Of a DNA stretch of 64,000 bases, positions 46,222 to 56,070 are shown piece after piece (position 1 is the stretch's first letter; every line of letters begins with the position of its first letter). A program made the translations under genes and the position numbers. This DNA is from Triticum aestivum (Eukaryota > Streptophyta > Magnoliopsida > Poales > Poaceae): the NCBI RefSeq assembly GCF_018294505.1, contig NC_057813.1, positions 315,645,077 through 315,709,076 on the forward strand, written 5' to 3'. The notes below the pieces were generated by a model. The model saw only the letters and a list, made by a program, of their open reading frames with translations. It did not search any database and was not told the DNA's origin.

Positions 46222-47871
46222 TGATGACTACTACACAACCTTCTTCTTGTAGACGTTGTTGGGCCTGCAAGTGCACAGGTTTGTAGGACAGTAGCAAATT
46301 TACCTCAAGTGGATGACCTAAGGTTTATCAATCTGTAGGAGGCTTAGGATGAAGATGGTCTCTCTCAAACAACCCTGCAACCAAATAACAAAGAGTCTCT
46401 TGTGTCCCCAACACACCCAATACAATGGTAAATTGTATAGGTGCACTAGTTCGGCGAAGAGATGGTGATACAAGTGCAATATGGATGGTAGATATAGGTT
46501 TTTGTAATCTGAAATTATAAAAACAACAAGGTAACTAATGATAAAAGTGAGCGTAAACGGTATTACAATGATAGGAAACAAGGCCTAGGGTTCATACTTT
46601 CACTAGTGCAAGTTCTCTCAGCAATAATAACATAGATAGATCATATAACAATCCCTCAACATGCAACAAAGAGTCACTCCAAAGACACTAATAGCGGAGA
46701 ACAAATGAAGAGATTATGGAAGGGTACGAAACCACCTCAAAGTTATCGTTTCTGTTCTATCTATTCAAGAGTTTGTAGTAAAGTAACATGAAGCTATTCT
46801 TTCCGCTCAATCTATCATAGAGTTCAAACTAGAATAACACCTTAAGACACAAATCAACCAAAACCCTAATGTCACCAAGATACTCCATTGTCACCTCAAG
46901 TATCTGTGGGCATGATTATACGATATGCATCACACAATCTCAGATTCATCCAACCAACACAAAGTACTTCAAAGAGTGCCCCAAAGTTTCTACCGGAGAG
47001 TCAATAAAACATGTGCCAACCCCTATGCATAGGTTCATGGGCGGAACCCACAAGTTGGTCACCAAAACATACATCAAGTGGCACGTGATATCCCATTGTC
47101 ACCATAGATAAACACGGCAAGACATACATCAAGTGTTCTCAAACAAAAGACTCAATCCGATAAGATAACTTCAAAGGGGAAACTCAATTCATTACAAGAG
47201 AGTAGAGGGGGGAAACATCATAAGATCCAACTATAATAGCAAAGCTCGGGATACATCAAGATCGTGCCATAGAGGGAACATGAGAGAGAGAGATCAAACA
47301 CATAGCTATTGTACATACCCTCAGCCTCGAGGGTGAACTACTCCCTCCTCGCCATGGAGAGCGCCGTGATGATGAAGATGGCCACAGGTGATGGGTTCCC
47401 CCTCCGGCAGGGTGCCGGAATGAGCTCCCGAGAGGTTTTTGGTGGCTACAGAGGCTTGCGGCGGCGGAACTCCCGATCTATCTTGATTTTCGATGGTTTT
47501 AGGGTACGTAGGCTTATATAGGCGAAAGAAGTCGGTCGGGAGGTGCTCAAGGGGCCCATGAGACAGGGGGCGTGCCCTCCTATCTCCTGGCCTCCTCAAG
47601 GCTCTTTTGACGTGAACTCCAAGTCTCCCGGATGATATTCTTCCAAAAAATCACGATGCCGAAGGTTTCATTCCATTCGGACTCCGTTTGATATTCCTTT
47701 TCTTCGAAATACTGAAACAGGCAATAAAACAGCAATATGGGCTGGGCCTCCGATTAATAGGTTAGTCCCAAAAGTAATATAAAAGTGTATAATAAAGCCC
47801 ATAATCATTCAAAACAGATAATAAAATAGCATGAATGCTTCATAAATTAGAGATACATTGGAGACGTATCA
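46222..47871 (-). repeat. 3' LTR of the nested element
   Basis: 1650 bp, TGATGACTACT to GACGTATCA on the plus strand. Confidence 0.92.
47514..47520 (-). promoter_or_regulatory. TATA box in 3' LTR
   Basis: Minus strand CCTATATAAGCC; the same site is present in the other LTR. Confidence 0.55.
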
Positions 47872-50800
47872 GCATTTCCAAGCTTAATTCCTACTCGTCC
47901 TCGAGTAGGTAAATGATAAAAGAAAGAATTTATGAAGTGTGAATGCTAGAGGTGCACAAGTTTAATCAATGAAAATTTCAATCACCTTTTCCAGCATGAT
48001 AATATGTCATAACAGTAGTTCATCTCATAAAACTTCTCACGAACAAGTAACAAGCAATTCACATGTTAAAGCATAGACTATAAACTTTCTTGAAAACTAG
48101 CAAACTTCATTCTTAGTCATCAAACAATTGCAATTCATCCTATTTTTAGGAAGGGTCTATGTCAGAGATTTGATTTAGCAAACTTCACATACTCAACCAT
48201 CATATAGTCTTCTACAATTGCTAACACTCATGCAATACTTGTGGTTATGAAGTTTTAATCAGACACAGAGAAAGATAGGGGCTTATAATATTGCCTCCAA
48301 ACGTATTCACCTTTGGGTGATGTCAACAATAATAGTTCATGCTAACGTACATCCAATTGGATATATATATGAAGATCACACTAACACAAAGTGCTTGCCA
48401 AAGGATAAAATGAAAAAGGGAAAGGTGAAGATCACCTTGACTCTTGCATAAAGTAAAAGACATAAGGTAAAAGATAGGCCCTTCGCAGAGGGAGCAGAGG
48501 TTGTCATGCACTTTTAGGGTTGGATACACAAAATCTTAATGCGAAAGAACGTCACTTTATATTGCCCCTTGTATATGGACCTTTATTATGCAGTCCGTCG
48601 CTTTTATTGCTTCCATAACAAGTTCGTACAAAGCTTATTTTCTCCACACTAATAAGTCATGCATATTTAGAGAGCAATTTTTATTGCTTGCACCGATGAC
48701 AACTTACTTGAAGGATCTTACTCAATCCATAGGTAGGTATGGTGGACTCTCATGGCAAAAACTGGGTTTAAGGATAATTGGAAGCACAAGTAGTATCTCT
48801 ACTTGGTGCTAGGAATTTTTGGCTAGCATGAGGGGGAAAGGCAAGCTCAACATGTTTGAATGATCCATGACAATATACTTTAACTGAGATGTGAGAAAAC
48901 ATAACCCATTACGTTGTCTTCCTTGTCCAACATCAACTCTTTAGCATGTCATACTTAATGAGTGTTCACAATTATAAAAGATGTCTAGGATAGTATATTT
49001 ATATGTGAAATCTTTCTTCCTTCAATATTCTTTCATTAATTGTTCAAATGACTAATACAATGCTTGCTAGCCGTCAATAAATTTACAACCTCTACTCCTT
49101 AGATGTGAAGTCATTACTCCCCATGGGATAAGCAAATGAAACATATATATTTTCAGATTTATGACAATCAACTCATTCAACAATTTACTCATAGGATATA
49201 AGTGAAGCACATGAGTAAATGACAAACTACTCCAACAAGATATAAGTGAAGATCAATGAGTAGCAAAATAATTATGTAGCTATATGAAGACTCTCTCTCA
49301 TTAAAGAATTTCAGATCTTAGTATCTTATTCAAACAGCAAGCAAAAAAAATGACATTGCAAGGATATCACAACTCATGTGAAGAAGCAAAAACTTAGGCT
49401 CAACCGATACTAACCGATAGTTGTTGAAGAAGAAAGGTGGGATGTCTACCGGGGCATCCCCAAGCTTAGATGCTTGAGACTTCTTGAAATATTATCTTGG
49501 GTTGCCTTGGGCATCCCCAAGATTGAAATTTTATGTCTCCTTAATTCCTCTCATATCATGGTTTCTCTTCTTTTTATCAAAAGCTTCATTCACAACAAAC
49601 TCAACAAGAACTCGTGAGATAGGTTAGTATAAACCAATGCAAAACCTTATCATTTTCTACTGTAACAAATCACTAAAATTATTATTCAACATTGCATAAT
49701 AAATGTCTCTGCATATTTAATACTCCTATCCTCAAATAGGATCATTAAACAAGCAAACATATGCAGACAATGCAAACATAACAGCAATCTGCCAAAACAG
49801 TACAGTCTGTAAATAATGCAAGAGTATCAATACTTCCCTAACTCCAAAAAATATGAGAGAAAATTCCCACTGTAATAAATTTATCAGAGCTTAATATGCA
49901 AAAAGTTTCAACATTATACCATTCGCTTACATTTCTAGGGAATTTTTGCAACAGCGGTGAACTTTCTGTTTACAAACAGCAACATGTATACTAGCAAAAT
50001 AAGCAAGGTAAAGGCTATCCTTGACATTTTTATTGAAACTAAAGATACAAAAGACTAATCTGAATAACAGCAAGAAAATACTAACAAGAGAAAATGACTC
50101 TCCAAGAAAAACACATATCATGTGGCGAATAAAAATATAGCTCCAAGTAAAGTTACCTATGAACGAAGACGAAAGAGGGGATGCCTTCCGGGGCATCCCC
50201 AAGCTTAGGCTCTTGGTTGTCCTTAATATTACCTTGGGGTGCCTTGGGCATCCCCAAGCTTGGGCTCTTTCCACTCCTTATTCCATAGTCCACCGAATCT
50301 TTACCCAAAACTTGAAAACTTCAACCACACAAAACTCAAAACAAAACTCGTAAGCTCCGTTAGTATAAGAAAATAAATCACCACTTAGGTAATGTAATGA
50401 ACTCATTCCATATTCATATTGGTGTAATATCTACTGTATTCTAACTTCTCTATTGTTCATACCCTCCGATACTACTCATAGATTCATCAAAATAAGCAAA
50501 CAACACACTGAAAACAGAATCTGTCAAAAACAGAACAGTCTGTAGTAATCTGTATCAAACTTATACCTATGGAACCCCAAAAATTATGAAATAAATTTCT
50601 GGACCTGAGTAATTTGTCTATTAATCGTCTGCAAAAAGAATCAACCTAAAATAACTCTCCAGTAAAAAATGGCAGCTAATCTCTTGAGCGCTAAAGTTTC
50701 TGTTTTTTACAGCAAGATCATATAGACTTCACCCAAGTCTTCCCAAAGGTTCTACTTGGCACTTTATTAAAACAAAATCTATAAAACATTATTACTGCAG

Positions 50801-51169
50801 TAACATAATCATGTGGACACACAAAAACAGTAAGGGTAAATATTGGGTTGTCTCCCAACAAGCGCTTTTCTTTAATGCCTTTTTAGCTAGGCATGATGAT
50901 GGCAACGATGCTCACATAAAAGATAAGAATTGAAACATAACGGGAGCATCATGAAGCATATGACTAGCACATTTAAGCCTAACCCACTTCCTATGCATAG
51001 GGATTTTGTGAGCAAAAAACTTATGGGAACAATAATCAACAAGCATAGGAAGGTAAAACAAGCATAGCTTCAAAAATTTCAACACATAGAGAGGAAACTT
51101 GACATTATTGCCATTCCTACAAGCATACATTCCTCCCTCATAATAATTTTCAGTAGCATCATGAATGAA
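47872..51169 (-). other. Non-coding interior with a duplicated segment
   Basis: No gene seen. It begins next to the LTR with the polypurine position (minus strand AATTAAGCTTGGAAATGC) and contains repeated ATCCCCAAGCTT phrases on the plus strand. Confidence 0.6.
49430..50640 (-). repeat. Diverged tandem duplication, about 740 bp unit
   Basis: 49430-49900 and 50165-50640 run in parallel: GGGGCATCCCCAAGCTTAG, 'TTGCCTTGGGCATCCCCAAG', 'AACTCGT.AG...GTTAGTATAA', 'AACAGTCTGTA' and 'ATGA.A.AAATTTC'-like text recur in the same order. The copies are well diverged. Confidence 0.65.
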
Positions 51170-51943
51170 TTAAAAAATATAAACAGCACCTAAAGCATTC
51201 TTTTCATGATCTACTTGCATAGAAAATTTACTACTCTCCACATAAGCAAATTTCTTCTCATGAATAGTAAGAGTATCATAAGAGACTTGAACACTAAAAA
51301 TGGTTTCCACATTAAAAGAGTAATGTTCAGAAAAAGGGTAATCATAATCATGAAAAGTTTTATAAATATAATCATCACTTCTTTTTATAGCATGGGTTTC
51401 ATCACAATAATCATCATAAGTAGAAACTTCGTTCTCATCATAATCGATTGAAATCTCTCCCAAGATAGTGGAATCATCACTAAATAAAGTTGACACTCTT
51501 CCAAATCCACTTCCATATTCATCACAATAAGATTCAACATCCTCCAAAATAGTGGGATAACTACTTCCTAAAGTTGACACTCTTCCAAACCCACTTTCAT
51601 CAATATAATCATCATAGATACAAGGCATGCTATCATCATAACAACTTTGCATATCAAAACTTGGGAGGCTGAAAATATCATCTTCATTAAACGTAGCATC
51701 CCCAAGCTTGGGACAAACATTAATTTCAGGAAATATATTCTCAAATATTTCGTACTCATCAAACATAGCTTCCCCAAGCTTGGGCCTTTTCATATCATAA
51801 GCATAATCACTCTCATCATTAAAAATATGGATAGCACCAATAGTAAAGCAATTATCATCATCATAATGAGTAGTAGGAGCAACATCATTTGGGATGGATA
51901 CCTTTATACCTTTGTTTCTCCTTCTTTTCTTTTTCTTCTTCAC
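51170..51943 (-). CDS. Unknown ORF 2 with SGFGRVSTL repeats
   Basis: 257 codons beginning MKKKKKRRRNKG, a basic run like a nuclear localisation signal, followed by a very acidic, Tyr/Asp-rich body. Internal repeats are PKLGEAMF and PKLGDATF (residues about 74 and 97), then ESGFGRVSTL and GSGFGRVSTL (about 134 and 158). The same phrases occur in the ORF at 14216-14803. There are no Cys/His or enzyme motifs. It lies downstream of ORF 1 (52111-52800) on the same strand, with about 170 bp between. I do not recognise the family; an accessory protein of these non-autonomous elements is the plain reading. Confidence 0.6.
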   Translation of the reverse strand: MKKKKKRRRNKGIKVSIPNDVAPTTHYDDDNCFTIGAIHIFNDESDYAYDMKRPKLGEAMFDEYEIFENIFPEINVCPKLGDATFNEDDIFSLPSFDMQSCYDDSMPCIYDDYIDESGFGRVSTLGSSYPTILEDVESYCDEYGSGFGRVSTLFSDDSTILGEISIDYDENEVSTYDDYCDETHAIKRSDDYIYKTFHDYDYPFSEHYSFNVETIFSVQVSYDTLTIHEKKFAYVESSKFSMQVDHEKNALGAVYIF

Positions 51944-52110
51944 ATTATGTGTGGGTTCAACCTTCCTCTTTGAGCTCCTTATTGATGAGATTGGTTGAAT
52001 AGAAAGCTCCTCCTCGTTACCTGATTCATCATAAGAAATGATAGGAGGACATTGGGACGTCTCTTCCCTTTCATTAGTATTCTCATCATCTTCTATTTGC
52101 TTTCTTTTCC

Positions 52111-52800
52111 TTAGGTAATTCGCAATAAAGGATTTTCAATGCAATTCACCGCACAAAACATATAAATCGTCTCTAGATCAATATCAAGGAAATGCTCAAG
52201 ATTAAATTTTGGAATAAGCTTAGTTGCACGTTTCAATTCTTCATAACCCAAAAGCAATCTAAGTTCATTGTAATGAGAAAGGGAGATCAAATCATCACAA
52301 TTTTTGGACACGATTCGATCATGAAACAATTTGCATTGGAGATGTAAATGATCTTGTTCATTGCAAAATTCACAACGGTAAAGATATCTTAAATTCTCTG
52401 CACTCTTATCTAGCCTTTCTTGCAACCTTTTAATTTCTAAATACTTATGCCTCTTGCAATATCTATTTTCCCTATTTTGTGTGTCCATGCAAACCCAATC
52501 TACTCCACAAAAACCAACATGCTTATAGGAGACATTTTCATCATAACTAGTGCAATCATCATTAGTACTATGGATATTCAAAGAGTTTATACTAACAACA
52601 TTGCAATCATGCTCATCATTCAAAGATTTAGTACCAAGCATTTTAATGCATTCTTCTTCTAGCACTTGAGCACAATTTTCCTTTCCATCAAACTCACGAA
52701 AAATATTAAAAAGATGAAGCGTATGAGACAAACTTAACTCCATTTTTTTGTACTTTTCTAAACTAGTGATAAAACAAGAAACAAAAAGATTTGATTGCAA
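52111..52800 (-). CDS. Unknown ORF 1 with a CCHC-spaced knuckle
   Basis: 229 codons; MELSLSHTLHLF (52743) is an alternative start. It is the first ORF after the primer site. Residues 100-140 are charged and helical (KRHKYLEIKRLQERLDKSAE), followed by CEFCNEQDHLHLQC (about 142-155). That has the exact C-x2-C-x4-H-x4-C spacing of retroviral nucleocapsid knuckles, but lacks the usual glycine before His. The position and knuckle suggest a gag-like RNA-binding protein. Its N-terminal half resembles the ORF at 14216-14803. No capsid domain is recognised. Confidence 0.6.
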   Translation of the reverse strand: MQSNLFVSCFITSLEKYKKMELSLSHTLHLFNIFREFDGKENCAQVLEEECIKMLGTKSLNDEHDCNVVSINSLNIHSTNDDCTSYDENVSYKHVGFCGVDWVCMDTQNRENRYCKRHKYLEIKRLQERLDKSAENLRYLYRCEFCNEQDHLHLQCKLFHDRIVSKNCDDLISLSHYNELRLLLGYEELKRATKLIPKFNLEHFLDIDLETIYMFCAVNCIENPLLRIT

Positions 52801-52830
52801 GATCTAAAGATATACCTTCAAGCACTCACC

Positions 52831-52848
52831 TCCCCGGCAACGGCGCCA
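52831..52848 (-). promoter_or_regulatory. Primer binding site, tRNA-Asp type
   Basis: Minus strand TGGCGCCGTTGCCGGGGA, 10 bp from the 5' LTR: the exact plant tRNA-Asp primer site. Confidence 0.92.
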
Positions 52849-52858
52849 GAAAAGAGCT

Positions 52859-54524
52859 CGATGTCTACTACACAACCTTCTTCTTGTAGACGTTGTTGGG
52901 CCTGCAAGTGCACAGGTTTGTAGGACAGTAGCAAATTTCCCTCAAGTGGATGACCTAAGGTTTAACAATCTGTAAGAGGCGTAGGATGAAGATGGTCTCT
53001 CTCAAACAACCCTGCAACCAAATAACAAAGATTCTCTTGTGTCCCCAACACACCCAATACAATGGTAAATTGTATAGGTGCACTAGTTCGGCGAAGAGAT
53101 GGTGATACAAGTGCAATATGGATGGTAGATATAGGTTTTTGTAATCTGAAATTATAAAAACACCAAGGTAACTAATGATAAAAGTGAGCGTAAACGGTAT
53201 TGCAATGATAGGAAACAAGGCCTAGGGTTCATACTTTCACTAGTGCAAGTTCTCTCAACAATAATAACATAGGTAGATCATATAACAATCCCTCAACATG
53301 CAACAAAGAGTCACTCCAAAGAAACTAATAGCGGAGAACAAATGAAGAGATTATGGTAGGGTACGAAACCACCTCAAAGTTATCATTTCTGTTCTATCTA
53401 TTCAAGAGTTCGTAGTAAAATAACATGAAGCTATTCTTTCCACTCAATCTATCATAGAGTTCATACTAGAATAGCACCTTAAGACACAAATCAACCAAAA
53501 CCCTAATGTCATCTAGATACTCCATTGTCACTCAAGTATCCGTGGGCATGATTATACGATATGCATCACACAATCTCAGATTCATCCAACCAACACAAAG
53601 TACTTCAAAGAGTGCCCCAAAGTTTCTACCGGAGAGTCAAGAAAACGTGTGTCAACCCCTATGCATAGGTTCATGGGCGGAACCCACAAGTTGGTCACCA
53701 AAACATACATCAAGTGGCATGTGATATCCCATTGTCACCACAGATAAACACGACAATACATACATCAAGTGTTCTCAAACAAAAGACTCAATCCGATAAA
53801 ATAACTTCAAAGAGGAAACTCAATTCATTACAAGAGAGTAGAGGGGGAGAAACATCATAAGATCCAACTATAATAGCAAATCTCGGGATACATCAAGATC
53901 GTGCCATAGAAGGAACACGAGAGAGAGAGATCAAACACATAGCTATTGTACATACCCTCAGCCTCGAGGGTGAACTACTCCCTCCTCGCCATGGAGAGCG
54001 CCGTGATGATGAAGATGGCCACCGGTGATGGGTTCCCCCTCCGGCAGGGTGGCAGAACGAGCTCCCGAGAGGTTTTTGGTGGCTACAGAGGCTTGCAGCG
54101 GTGGAACTCCCGGTCTATCTTGATCTTCGATGGTTTAAGGGTACGTAGGCTTATATAGGCGAAAGAAGTTGGTCGGGAGGTGCTCGAGGGGCCCACGAGA
54201 CAGGGGGCACGCTCAGTAGGGGGGGCGCCCTCCTATCTCCTTGCCTCCTCGAGGCTCTTATGACGTGATCTCCAAGTCTCCTGGATGATATTCTTCCAAA
54301 AAATCACGAGGCCGAAGGTTTCATCCCGTTTGGACTCCGTTTGATATTCCTTTTCTTCGAAATACTGAAACAGGCAATAAAACAACAATATGGGTTGGGC
54401 CTCCAGTTAATAGGTTAGTCCCAAAAGTAATATAAAAGTGTATAATAAAGCCCATAATCATTTAAAACTGATAATAAAATAGCATGAATGCTTCATAAAT
54501 TATAGATACATTCGAAACGTATCA
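52859..54524 (-). repeat. 5' LTR of the nested element
   Basis: 1666 bp. Its inner end reads CGATG instead of TGATG, a single change. TATA counterpart at 54151-54157. Confidence 0.9.
54151..54157 (-). promoter_or_regulatory. TATA box in 5' LTR
   Basis: Minus strand CCTATATAAGCC; transcription would run leftwards into ORF 1. Confidence 0.55.
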
Positions 54525-54529
54525 AGCCA

Positions 54530-54994
54530 CTCAACATTTTCATCGTGGTCTTCTCCTCTCGACCCCCAAAGAAAAGAAACGAAATAAAACTATTTACACA
54601 GGAAAGCTCCCAACAAGCAAAAGAAGAACGGGAAATCTCTTTATGTTTTCTTCTAATATTTCTACTACAAGCATGTAAAGTAAACTAGCTAAAAGCTACA
54701 ACTATTTTTTTGGTTTTTCTTAAGGTTTTTCAAACACACAAGAAGAAAGCAAGAAAAGAAAATAAACTAGCATGGATAGTACAAAGAAAAAGTATGAGCA
54801 CCGACAACTAGCATGAGTGTGTGAACATGAATGTAATGTCGGTGAGAAATACATACTCCCCCAAGCTTAGGCTTTTGGCCTAAGTTGGTCTATGGCCATG
54901 GCTGGCCTGGCGGATATCCAAAGTCGTAGTTGGGGTTGTACTGAGATGCAACAGCTACTGCCTGAAGGGCTGCAGCTTGGAAGCGAGCTGCCTC
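54530..54994 (-). other. Interior of the outer LTR element, resumed
   Basis: Non-coding. Contains CCCCCAAGCTTAGG. It ends CTC (54992-54994), the presumed 3-bp CACTA target duplication. Confidence 0.6.
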
Positions 54995-55320
54995 CACTAC
55001 TAGGAAAAGGCCTGCTAGTGGCACACCAGTTTCCCTACTAATGGCGCACTATTGGTGCGCCACTAGCACCACGCCATTAGTATTAAATACTAATGGTGCA
55101 CCTCTGGTGCGCCATTAGTATCTGGTATACTAATGGTGCACCACGCAGTGCGCCATTAGTATAGCCCAACATGCGCCATTAGTATGCCTCCCAGGGGGCC
55201 ATATTTACCCATGTGCTTTGTCATACTAATGGCACACTTGGGGGTGATGCGCCATTAGTATCCTTTTTGAAGTGCGCCATTAGAGTGCTGAGTGGTGCAC
55301 CATTAGTATGAACATTAGGG
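54995..55320. repeat. CACTA terminal and subterminal repeats
   Basis: Terminal inverted repeat start CACTACTAGG, then about ten copies, in both orientations, of ACTAATGG(C/T)GCAC / GTGCGCCATTAGT. In En/Spm such motifs bind the element's own regulatory protein. Confidence 0.88.
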
Positions 55321-55552
55321 ATTTGTTTTCTTTTCTGATATTTGCACAAGTTACAAAATATATTATTGGACAGAACATAGACAGCACCACACAGCAACAG
55401 CAGATTCATCGAATACAATAAAAGATTAGTCTCTTAATACAATTCATCATATTAGTCTCCGAATTCAAAAGATCGAACAAAGATAGAGCATTACAAGTCT
55501 CGAGACCGCGAGTAGCGAGTTTGTCTTCACATTACAAGTCGACATCGATCAT

Positions 55553-55807
55553 CTAAACTACCATCACATAGAAGAGAGCTGCAGTCATCACGATGAGCAT
55601 CATCACGATGAAACTGGTCTTCATCCGGTTCCTCCAACGCTCCCTCCTCTCTCCCGCTAGATAGCGCGCGTATCTAGATTCCGCCTCCGCCCTAGTGGTG
55701 TACCCTTTGTAACTGTTACCGCTGAAATGGTGAACCTGTCTCCGACACTCCTCCCAGTCGTCGTAGACTCCGGGAACCTTACCCTTGTACACGACATACG
55801 ACGGCAT
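55553..55807 (-). CDS. Viroplasmin/RNase H1 N-terminal-like small membrane protein
   Basis: 84 codons, ATG to stop. Residues 3-50 match the Caulimovirus VI / RNase H1 N-terminal fold: YVVYKGKVPGVYDDWEEC, then VHHFSGNSYKGYTTRAEAES. In eukaryotic RNase H1 this module binds RNA-DNA hybrids. No RNase H catalytic domain follows. Instead there is a basic linker (ERRERWRNRMK) and a hydrophobic segment of about 20 residues (FIVMMLIVMTAALFYVMVV) at the C-terminus, a candidate membrane anchor. It lies 263 bp downstream of the Ulp1-like gene on the same strand and 230 bp from the subterminal repeats. The frame is intact. Its role in the transposon is unknown; capture of a host segment or a long-standing CACTA accessory gene are both possible. 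Confidence 0.75.
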   Translation of the reverse strand: MPSYVVYKGKVPGVYDDWEECRRQVHHFSGNSYKGYTTRAEAESRYARYLAGERRERWRNRMKTSFIVMMLIVMTAALFYVMVV

Positions 55808-56070
55808 CTCTATGCACTAGCCAAACAAAACGTTAGTAGCAATTCACAGACAATACATAAGCAATATATAAGTATGCAACAAAAGGATCGGAAGAGAAAA
55901 GCAAGACATTAATAACACAATTCATGGTCCTACTAATAAATAGCATTGATTACATCTAAGTTGAACGACTGTCCAAACCAAAGAGACATACAAGTTCATT
56001 AAAGTTTAATTACAACATGAGCCAATCGATGTTTCAGAACTACACATAGCATCACTACTTTCGACTCGAC

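Larger units (their letters stand above)
46222..54524 (-). mobile_element. Complete non-autonomous LTR retrotransposon
   Basis: 8303 bp with LTRs 46222-47871 and 52859-54524 and identical AGCCA on both sides (46217-46221, 54525-54529). Primer site at 52831-52848. Two gag-position ORFs and about 3 kb of non-coding interior; no protease, RT or integrase. The LTRs are nearly identical apart from scattered changes and a 16-bp difference (54210 region), so insertion is recent. It needs enzymes from another element. Confidence 0.93.
43144..54994 (-). mobile_element. LTR retrotransposon, 3' part, with two nested insertions
   Basis: 3' LTR 43144-44540, then interior 44541-46221, continuing at 54530-54994 after a nested element and cut there by the CACTA. 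Evidence for continuity is the AGCCA duplication around the nested element and interior text on both sides of it. The interior seen is non-coding 3' sequence; the 5' half and the 5' LTR lie beyond the CACTA, outside the window. Confidence 0.8.

Noticed and set aside
47309..47521. 70-codon plus-strand frame repeated at 53946-54158
   Set aside because: Occurs twice only because it lies in the two LTRs; opposite strand to the element and no domain.
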